Part shown: positions 58,275-64,000 of the stretch, piece after piece
How positions within the stretch are numbered: position 1 is the first letter of the stretch
Layout of the letters: every line of letters starts with the position of its first letter
Assembly: GCF_000716785.1 (NCBI RefSeq)
Contig: NZ_JNYY01000028.1
Location: 56,748 to 120,747 of the forward strand
Direction: 5' to 3'
DNA length: 64,000 bases
From: Amycolatopsis vancoresmycina
GTDB taxonomy: Bacteria; Actinomycetota; Actinomycetes; Mycobacteriales; Pseudonocardiaceae
The notes under the pieces: model-generated
The model's input: the letters and a program-made list of their open reading frames with translations, nothing else
Database searches by the model: none
What the model was told of the DNA's origin: nothing
Translations under genes and position numbers: made by a program

Positions 58275-59348
58275 TCAGCCGATGACGATCGGCGGCAGAC
58301 CGGGCAGCAACGGCGGGATCGAAACCAGTGGGGGCGGGGACGTCGTGGTCGTCGTCGACGGCGGCCGTGGCGACGTCGTCGGCACCTGGCCGTACACCGG
58401 GGGCGGTGTCACGCCGCCGGTCGGCGCGGGGATGCCCGGGGTCGCCGCGGCGTCCGACGGGGGCAGCTGCGTGCCCGTCGGCGTCGGCGAGGTGCTGTCC
58501 GACGACGAGGGTGCGACGGACACCGCCGTCGGCTGGCCGCCGGCGGCTGGGGCGGGCCGCTGCGTGCACTCGCCGGTCGCCGGGAGCGGGCCCAGTTCGT
58601 CGGACGTGCCCGTGGTGATCTGGTAGCAGTTCATCCGCGCCACCAGGCCGCTCGTGCGTTCCTGGACCTTGCCCAGCAGGTCGCGGACGTCGCCGAACAC
58701 CGGCGCCGCGTCGGCCGGCAGCGGCTGCGAACCCAGCCGCGCCGCCTGGTTGCGCGCCCACAGCCGGATGTCCGACAGCGCCTGCGTGCCGCTGCCGTCG
58801 CTGGTCGCCGCGGCCGCCATCTGGGCGACGCCGGCCTGCAGGTCGGCGGCGAAGTCGTCGTAGGCGGTCCGGTAGTCGGCCGCGGTCCCGCCTTCGGCGG
58901 CCAGCTCGCCGAGCTCGGTGATCCGGTTGGTGGCGAACTCGAGGTGCTTGCGCGCCTTCTCCTGGTCGCCGAACGTCAGGCCCAGCGCGGTCGACTCGCC
59001 GGCCCGCTTGACGCCGTACAGCGGGTCACCGGGCAACGCCGTGCGCGAGAGCACCAGCGTCAGCCCCGAGAGGACGAGGAAGAGGAAGAGCGCGGCGGCC
59101 ACCAGGTCGGCGGTCCGCGGCCGCCACCTCCGACGGGGGGCGGTGGCCGCCGCCGTCTCCAGGCGGCCCGCGATCTCCGCGCGGATCCGCTGCCGCGTCT
59201 CCAGGTCGGGGGCCCCGGCCGCGCCGAGCTCACGCAGCGCGCCGACGAGCGCGAGTTCGTCGGCGAACTCGCCGTCGCGGCGTACCGGCGACGGTTCCAG
59301 GGCACGCGCGAACCGCTCGCTCTCGGCTCGCTCACGCGCAGACCTCAC
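58275..59348 (-). CDS. DUF5667 membrane protein, putative anti-sigma RsbN-like
   Basis: The 357-residue protein has a cytoplasmic N-terminal domain (residues 1-79), one membrane helix (80-100, LVAAALFLFLVLSGLTLVL), an extracytoplasmic DUF5667 domain (PGDPLYGVKRAGESTALGLT, QEKARKHLEFATNRITEL) and a Pro/Ser/Thr-rich tail. It lies 116 bp downstream of a BldN-type sigma gene, as rsbN does in Streptomyces. An anti-sigma role is therefore likely but inferred. The GTG at 59348 is used. Confidence 0.8.
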   Translation of the reverse strand: MRSARERAESERFARALEPSPVRRDGEFADELALVGALRELGAAGAPDLETRQRIRAEIAGRLETAAATAPRRRWRPRTADLVAAALFLFLVLSGLTLVLSRTALPGDPLYGVKRAGESTALGLTFGDQEKARKHLEFATNRITELGELAAEGGTAADYRTAYDDFAADLQAGVAQMAAAATSDGSGTQALSDIRLWARNQAARLGSQPLPADAAPVFGDVRDLLGKVQERTSGLVARMNCYQITTGTSDELGPLPATGECTQRPAPAAGGQPTAVSVAPSSSDSTSPTPTGTQLPPSDAAATPGIPAPTGGVTPPPVYGQVPTTSPRPPSTTTTTSPPPLVSIPPLLPGLPPIVIG

Positions 59349-59464
59349 GGCGCTGCTTCTTCCTCTCGGGCCACGGCCGGCCCTGACACCGGTCTGCGTG
59401 GGGTAACGATCCAGAAGCCGCGAGGGTTACCGGTTTCGGCCGACGAACGGAAAAGTTCGCGGGT

Positions 59465-60157
59465 TCAGCGCAATCCGGTGGGCAGAAGTTGTGCCAAACG
59501 GCGTACGGCGCGGTGTTGCAGCGCCTTGATCGCGCCTTCGTTGCGGTTCATGATCTCGGCCGTCTCGGCCACGGACAGCCCCTGCAGGAACCGCAGCACG
59601 ATGCACTCCCGCTGGTCGTCGCCCAGTTCGGCGACGCAGCGCAGCAGCTCGGTGCGGGTGGCGCGGCTGATCGCCTCCTGCTCGGGGCCCGCCTGCGCGG
59701 TCGCGCCGACGCTGAACGGCGCCGAGCCCGGCTCGGTCACCTCGTCGGTGACCACTTCGAGCTTGAACCGGCTCGACTTGACGTGGTCGAGCACGAGGTT
59801 GCGGGCGATGGTGACGAACCAGGCGCCGACGTCACGTCCCTGGTAGCTCACCGACGTGATCCGGCGCAGCGCGCGCAGGAACGTCTCGCTGGTGACGTCC
59901 TCGGCGAGGTCGCGGTCGCCGAGCCGGAACAGCACGTAGCGGTAGACCACGTCGACGTACCGGTCGTAGAGCCGGCCGAAGGCGGACGAGTCGCCGTCCT
60001 GCGCGGCCCGCACCAGCTCCCACGCCTCCGCCTTCGCCGCCTCGGCGCGCTCGTCGTCGGCCGCCTGCCTGCTCAGCGGTACCGCCGAGGGGCGCCCGAA
60101 GACGCGCTCGGCGAACATGAAGACGGGCCCGCGGCTCACGGCGGTCGGGACGGTCAT
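59465..60157 (-). CDS. bldN: BldN-type ECF sigma factor
   Basis: The 230-residue ECF sigma has a 45-residue N-terminal extension, sigma-2 (AFGRLYDRYVDVVYRYVLFR, EDVTSETFLRALRRI) and sigma-4 (ECIVLRFLQGLSVAETAEIMNRNEGAIKALQHR). The last is almost the same as Streptomyces BldN. In Streptomyces BldN is made with an N-terminal extension and is inhibited by RsbN; both features fit here. The ATG at 60155-60157 follows GGAGGTG. It likely drives development-linked genes. Confidence 0.85.
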   Translation of the reverse strand: MTVPTAVSRGPVFMFAERVFGRPSAVPLSRQAADDERAEAAKAEAWELVRAAQDGDSSAFGRLYDRYVDVVYRYVLFRLGDRDLAEDVTSETFLRALRRITSVSYQGRDVGAWFVTIARNLVLDHVKSSRFKLEVVTDEVTEPGSAPFSVGATAQAGPEQEAISRATRTELLRCVAELGDDQRECIVLRFLQGLSVAETAEIMNRNEGAIKALQHRAVRRLAQLLPTGLR

Positions 60158-60470
60158 CGGGCGGCACCTCCGGCGGCGGCTTCGACCCAGCGGGTCACGG
60201 TACCCCCGGAACTCGGGCGAGCAGGGGCCTGCCGGCTCGCGTGCCCCACGACCTCGTGGGCAGGCAAGTTCGTCACGGCGACTCCCTCTCTCCCGTCGCG
60301 GCCGTGATCAACGACACCGGCGCGACGCAGTGCAGCATACGTGTTGTTACCGCGAAGTAGGTAGTGGTTCGGGGGTTGCGCAAACGGAACGCTCGCGGTC
60401 AGCACCCATGACGTCGCTTCAGATGACAGACTTGCAACGGTTCGGTCGGGCGAGGAGAGGTGGGCCGCGG

Positions 60471-61982
60471 GTGAGCGCCGGAACGGAGACGCAATCGGGG
60501 GTCGGCGGGCTGCTCACGCGGGCCGCGGCCACGTGGCCGGAGCACCCGGCCGTGCGCGAGACCGGCACCGGGCGCGGCCTGAGCTACCACGAGCTGGCTG
60601 CCGCCGCCCAGGTCCAGGCCGGGCGGCTGGTGGAGGCGGGCGTCGGCCCCGGCGACCGGGTCGGGCTGCGGCTGCCGACGTCGGTCGACTTCGCGGTCGC
60701 CTTCTTCGGTGCGCTGCGGGCGGGGGCCGTCGTCGTCCCGCTGTCGCCGCAGGTGCCCGGGCCCGAGCTCGGGAAGCTGCTGGAGCACAGCGGCGCGAAG
60801 GTCGTCGTCCAGCGCGACGCGGACGCGGACCTGCCGGACGGCGTGAGCGGCGTCACGCCGGTGACTGACCCGGATGGCGTAGTCGAATCCGTCGAACACA
60901 CCCGGTCAGGCGAGGACATCGCCGTCATTTCGTACACGTCGGGCACCACCGGGCCGCCGCGCGGGGTGATGCTTTCGCACCGCGCGCTGCTGGCGAACCT
61001 CGACCAGATCAGCGGGGTCGAGGGCGTCCTCGAACACGACGACCGCGTGCTGATCACCATCCCGCTCTTCCACGTCTACGGCCTCGGCCCCGGGCTCCTG
61101 CAGGCGGTCGCCGTCGGCGCGACCGCCGTCCTGTCGGAGCGCTTCGAAGCCCAGCGCACGCTCGACGACTGCGCCGAACACGGCGTCACGTCGATCACCG
61201 GCGTCCCGACGATGTACGGCGAGTTCGCCGCCCTCGGCGCCGACGAGCTCCGCCGCGGGCTGGCCACCGTGCGGCGGATGACGTCCGGCGCGGCGCCGCT
61301 GCACCCGAAGGTGCTGACCGCGATCCGCGAGGCCACCGGCCTCGACGTCTATGAGGGCTACGGCCTCACCGAATGCGCGCCGGTGGTGACGTCGACGCTG
61401 GTCACCGGCTACCCGAAGCCCGGCTCGGTCGGCCGCCCGCTGCCCGGGGTCGAGCTGCGGCTGGTCGACAGCGACGGCACCGACCAGGCCGTGCCGCTCG
61501 ACCCGGACGACGTCGGCGACGTCTTCGAGGCCGCCGGCGAGACCGGGCTGGTGTCGATCCGCGGCGCCAACCTCTTCTCGGGGTACTGGCCGGACGGCGG
61601 CCACGGGCCCGACGCCGAGGGCTGGTTCCGCACCGGCGACGTCGGCTACCTCGACGTCGACGGCGACCTGCACCTGGTCGACCGGGCCAACGACCTGATC
61701 ATCGTCAACGGCTTCAACGTCTTCCCGCGCGAGGTGGAGGAGGTCATCGGGCAGCTGCCCGAGGTGGCCGAGGCCGCCGTCGTCGGGGTGGTGGACGAAC
61801 GCAGCGGCGAAGCGGTGAAGGCGTTCGTCGTGCCCGCGGCCGGGGCTGCGCTGTCCGAGCAGCAGGTCGTCGACCACTGCGCGGCCCACCTGGCCGGGTA
61901 CAAGGTGCCGCACCTGGTCGAGTTCGCCGAGTCGCTGCCGCACTCGGCCACCGGCAAGCTGCGCCGGCTGCGGTTGCGGTAG
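60471..61982 (+). CDS. Acyl-CoA-ligase-like AMP-binding enzyme
   Basis: The roughly 503-residue adenylating enzyme has YTSGTTGPPRGVMLSH (A3), a GYGLTECAPVVTSTL core (A5), GWFRTGDVGYLDVDGDL (A7) and SATGKLRRLRLR with the catalytic Lys (A10). It matches long-chain acyl-CoA/FadD-type ligases; the substrate is not known. The frame is open farther upstream (ATG 60408, 60423), but GTG 60471 with GAGGAGAGG before it gives the usual start. A glutaredoxin-like gene follows by 10 bp. Confidence 0.85.
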   Translation: MSAGTETQSGVGGLLTRAAATWPEHPAVRETGTGRGLSYHELAAAAQVQAGRLVEAGVGPGDRVGLRLPTSVDFAVAFFGALRAGAVVVPLSPQVPGPELGKLLEHSGAKVVVQRDADADLPDGVSGVTPVTDPDGVVESVEHTRSGEDIAVISYTSGTTGPPRGVMLSHRALLANLDQISGVEGVLEHDDRVLITIPLFHVYGLGPGLLQAVAVGATAVLSERFEAQRTLDDCAEHGVTSITGVPTMYGEFAALGADELRRGLATVRRMTSGAAPLHPKVLTAIREATGLDVYEGYGLTECAPVVTSTLVTGYPKPGSVGRPLPGVELRLVDSDGTDQAVPLDPDDVGDVFEAAGETGLVSIRGANLFSGYWPDGGHGPDAEGWFRTGDVGYLDVDGDLHLVDRANDLIIVNGFNVFPREVEEVIGQLPEVAEAAVVGVVDERSGEAVKAFVVPAAGAALSEQQVVDHCAAHLAGYKVPHLVEFAESLPHSATGKLRRLRLR

Positions 61983-61992
61983 TAAGGACGCC

Positions 61993-62229
61993 ATGGCGCA
62001 CGAAGTGACGGTGATGGGCCGGGACGGTTGCCACCTCTGCGAGGTCGCGGAGGCCGAGGTCGCCCGGATCTGCGGCGAGCTGGGCGTCTCGTGGCGCTCG
62101 GAAGACGTCGACACCGACCCGGAGTGGCGTGCGGAGTACGGCGACCGCGTCCCGGTGATCCTGGTCGACGGCGCCGAGCACGGCTACTGGCGCGTCGAAG
62201 AGGACCGCCTGCGCAAGGCCCTCGCCTGA
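61993..62229 (+). CDS. Glutaredoxin-like protein (Rv0508-like)
   Basis: The 78-residue protein has a CHLC redox motif in VMGRDGCHLCEVAEAEV, EDVDTDPEWRAEYGDRVPVILVDG with the cis-Pro region and a C-terminal helix. It is of the short NrdH/glutaredoxin-like type. In mycobacteria the homologue Rv0508 follows the same gene set. It is followed by a perfect palindrome. Confidence 0.88.
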   Translation: MAHEVTVMGRDGCHLCEVAEAEVARICGELGVSWRSEDVDTDPEWRAEYGDRVPVILVDGAEHGYWRVEEDRLRKALA

Positions 62230-62249
62230 GCCGGTCTGCCGCAGCTCCT

Positions 62250-62291
62250 CGTGAGTGTTTAGGCGCGTTAGAACGCGCCTAAACACTCACG
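62250..62291. terminator. Perfect 20-bp-arm palindrome (family 1, copy D)
   Basis: CGTGAGTGTTTAGGCGCGTT (62250-62269) and its exact inverse (62272-62291) flank a 2-bp centre. It separates the glutaredoxin-like gene from the sulfite-oxidase-like gene. Confidence 0.85.
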
Positions 62292-62375
62292 ACCACTTGC
62301 GCCGAGCGGCAGCCGTAACACGTCCGTAAGCCGTTCCGAGCAGCCGCTTCACGCTTCCGCTCCGAAGATGGAGGC

Positions 62376-63932
62376 GTGAGCACTCTGCAGGAAGCGCCGC
62401 CCGAAGCACCCCGGCGGCTTTCGCTGCCGGTCGCGACCCTGATCGGGCTCCTCGCGCTGGCCGCCGCCCTCGGCGTCGGGCACCTGGTGGCGGGGTTCGT
62501 CGGGTACACGGCGTCGCCGTTCATCGCGGTGGCGAACTACGTCATCGACCACAGCCCGACCGGGATCGTGAAGTGGGCCGAGCGGACGCTGGGCACCTGG
62601 GACAAGCCGGTGCTGAAGCTCGGGCTGGGCGTGGTGCTGGTCCTGTTCGCGCTGCTGGCCGGGCAGCTCTCGCGCCGGACGCCACGGGCCGGGCAGGTGC
62701 TCGTCTTCCTGCTCGGCGCGGCCGGGGTCGCCGCGGTCTACGCGCGCAGCGACCTCGGGCAGATCTCGCTGCTGGCGCCGGTCGCCGCCCTGGTGGCCGG
62801 GCTGGCCGTGTTCACCTGGCTGCACCGCCTCGCGCTGCCGCCCGACGTGGTCCACGACCGCGGCTTCGACCGGCGGAAGTTCCTGCGCGCCGGAGTCGGT
62901 GTCGTGGCCGGTTCGGGGGTCGCGGCCGTCGTCGGCCAGGTCGCCGGGACCAGCGCGGACGCCGAGGACTCGCGGGCCGCCGTCGGGCCGCTCGTCCCCG
63001 CGCGCACCGCGCCGCCGCTGCCCGCGGACGCCGACTTCGCGAAGCTCGGTTCCCCGCCGTTCCTCACGCCGAACGCGGACTTCTACCGCATCGACACCGC
63101 GCTCGTCGTGCCGCAGCTGCGCACCGAGGACTGGAGCCTGCGCATCCACGGCATGGTCGACCGCGAGGTGACGTTCTCCTACGCCGACATCCGCAGCCGG
63201 CCGCTGGTCGAGCGCCGGGTGACGCTGACGTGCGTGTCCAACGAGGTCGGCGGCCCGCTGATCTCGAACGCGTCCTGGATCGGCGTCGACCTCGCCGACC
63301 TGCTCGAGGAGGCCGGTGTGCAGGCGGGCGCGCAGCAGATGTTCGCCACCAGCGTCGACGGCTGGACGTGCGGCACCCCGGCGAACGTGGCCCTCGACCG
63401 GACCCGCGGCGCGATGCTGGCGATCGGGATGAACGGCGAGCCGCTGCCGGTCGAGCACGGGTTCCCGGCCCGGATCGTCATCCCCGGCCTGTACGGCTAC
63501 GTCTCGGCGACGAAGTGGGTCAAGTCCCTCGAATTCACCCGGTGGGACGACCGGCAGGCGTACTGGCTCAGCCGCGGGTGGGCGGAGCAGGCGCCGATCA
63601 AGACCGAATCGCGGATCGACACGCCCGCGGCTTTCGCGCGGGTGAGCGCGGGCAAGGTCCGGCTGGCGGGCACGGCGTGGGCGCAGCACACCGGCATCGC
63701 GAAGGTCGAGGTCCGGCTGGACCAGGGGCCGTGGCTCCCGGCGACCCTGTCGGCCGAGGTGAGCAAGGACACCTGGCGGATGTGGTGGGCCGAGCTCGAC
63801 GTGCCGCCGGGCTCGCACCAGGCGTTCGTCCGCGCGACCGACCAGGACGGCTACACGCAGACGGAGAACCGCGCGGACCCGGTCCCGGACGGCGCAACCG
63901 GCTGGCACTCGGTGACCCTCAACGCAAGCTGA
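62376..63932 (+). CDS. Membrane-anchored sulfite-oxidase-family molybdoenzyme
   Basis: The 518-residue protein has about four N-terminal membrane helices (TLIGLLALAAALGVGHLVAG, LGLGVVLVLFALLAGQLS, AGQVLVFLLGAAGVAAVY, LLAPVAALVAGLAVFTWL), then a Tat-like RRKFLRAGVGVVAG. A sulfite-oxidase-type Moco domain follows with the Moco Cys in VTLTCVSNEVGG, and a C-terminal immunoglobulin-like dimer domain (VRLAGTAWAQHTGIAKVEVRLD). It likely oxidises a sulfoxide or sulfite in the periplasmic space; substrate not known. The GTG at 62376 is used. Confidence 0.88.
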   Translation: MSTLQEAPPEAPRRLSLPVATLIGLLALAAALGVGHLVAGFVGYTASPFIAVANYVIDHSPTGIVKWAERTLGTWDKPVLKLGLGVVLVLFALLAGQLSRRTPRAGQVLVFLLGAAGVAAVYARSDLGQISLLAPVAALVAGLAVFTWLHRLALPPDVVHDRGFDRRKFLRAGVGVVAGSGVAAVVGQVAGTSADAEDSRAAVGPLVPARTAPPLPADADFAKLGSPPFLTPNADFYRIDTALVVPQLRTEDWSLRIHGMVDREVTFSYADIRSRPLVERRVTLTCVSNEVGGPLISNASWIGVDLADLLEEAGVQAGAQQMFATSVDGWTCGTPANVALDRTRGAMLAIGMNGEPLPVEHGFPARIVIPGLYGYVSATKWVKSLEFTRWDDRQAYWLSRGWAEQAPIKTESRIDTPAAFARVSAGKVRLAGTAWAQHTGIAKVEVRLDQGPWLPATLSAEVSKDTWRMWWAELDVPPGSHQAFVRATDQDGYTQTENRADPVPDGATGWHSVTLNAS

Positions 63933-63965
63933 GCTCGAACGCTGGCCCCCGCCCCCGCCCCCGCC

Positions 63966-63998
63966 CTGTCTCTTATACACATCTGACGCTGCCGACGA
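63966..63998. other. Illumina Nextera transposase adapter (artefact)
   Basis: The last bases are the 19-bp mosaic end CTGTCTCTTATACACATCT followed by GACGCTGCCGACGA, the reverse complement of the Nextera Read 1 adapter, preceded by a C-rich low-complexity run. This is library sequence, not genome. Any open frame reaching the end (for example one beginning MYKRQ on the minus strand) is artefactual. Confidence 0.97.
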
Positions 63999-64000
63999 TC

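Noticed and set aside
62349..63980. Long minus-strand frame beginning MYKRQ
   Set aside because: It starts inside the Nextera adapter and is antisense to the sulfite-oxidase-like gene; the MYKRQ start is a known adapter artefact.

Overview
The window is very GC-rich, uses GTG starts freely and packs its genes tightly. It encodes mycothiol biosynthesis (mshA), senX3-regX3, a heparin-binding-haemagglutinin-like protein, the actinobacterial small ribosomal protein bS22 and a BldN-type sigma factor. Together these point to a filamentous actinobacterium of the Pseudonocardiaceae, most likely Amycolatopsis or a close relative; the genus is inference. No rRNA, tRNA, transposase, phage gene or CRISPR array was found. 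The last 33-35 bases are Illumina Nextera adapter, so this is the raw end of a draft contig.

Layout. 1-20.5 kb is mostly accessory: a FixH/CopC-like secreted-protein cluster; a fluoroacetate-dehalogenase-type hydrolase divergent from a CGNR regulator; an MpaB-like oxygenase/TetR/amidase operon; a PLP desulfhydrase; a PP2C-like phosphatase divergent from a two-gene operon that looks like a split clpC2; a MocR regulator divergent from a YczE-like membrane protein; a secreted low-complexity protein; an aminotransferase; a DUF445 protein; a DnaA-box cluster; a second CGNR gene; and small metal-binding and kinase genes.

20.6-22.1 kb (XRE regulator, HbhA-like, DUF2516) matches Mycobacterium tuberculosis Rv0474-Rv0476. 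About 22-36 kb is an accessory insert: a YbaK/OCD-like/aromatic-lyase-like/CadD-like operon; osmolyte ABC permeases beside a broken binding-protein gene; a methyltransferase; MarR; SRPBCC; oxidoreductases; a TetR-PPOX-HAD operon divergent from an alcohol dehydrogenase; purU; a truncated isomerase remnant; and DedA.

From 36.7 to 62.2 kb gene order again follows M. tuberculosis Rv0481c-Rv0508: DUF2505, murB, an L,D-transpeptidase, mshA, ybjN-like, gpmA, senX3-regX3, ppx, a proline-rich membrane protein, a sugar-isomerase-like protein, a thioesterase, proC, a small HTH protein, bS22, a galE-like epimerase, an acyltransferase, a SerB-type HAD, and a glutaredoxin-like protein. Inserted in it are a frameshifted lipoprotein, a LuxR/aldo-keto reductase pair, a BldN/RsbN-like sigma/anti-sigma pair and an acyl-CoA-ligase-like gene. 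A membrane-anchored sulfite-oxidase-like protein ends the contig.

The most interesting signals are regulatory architecture. Three divergent promoters carry tandem duplicated operators (CGNR/dehalogenase, split clpC2, TetR/ADH). There is an extra-oriC DnaA-box cluster, two families of long intergenic palindromes at gene ends, and a divergent HAL-family protein with an altered MIO motif. The annotation rests on reading the sequence and on family knowledge only; no database search was run.
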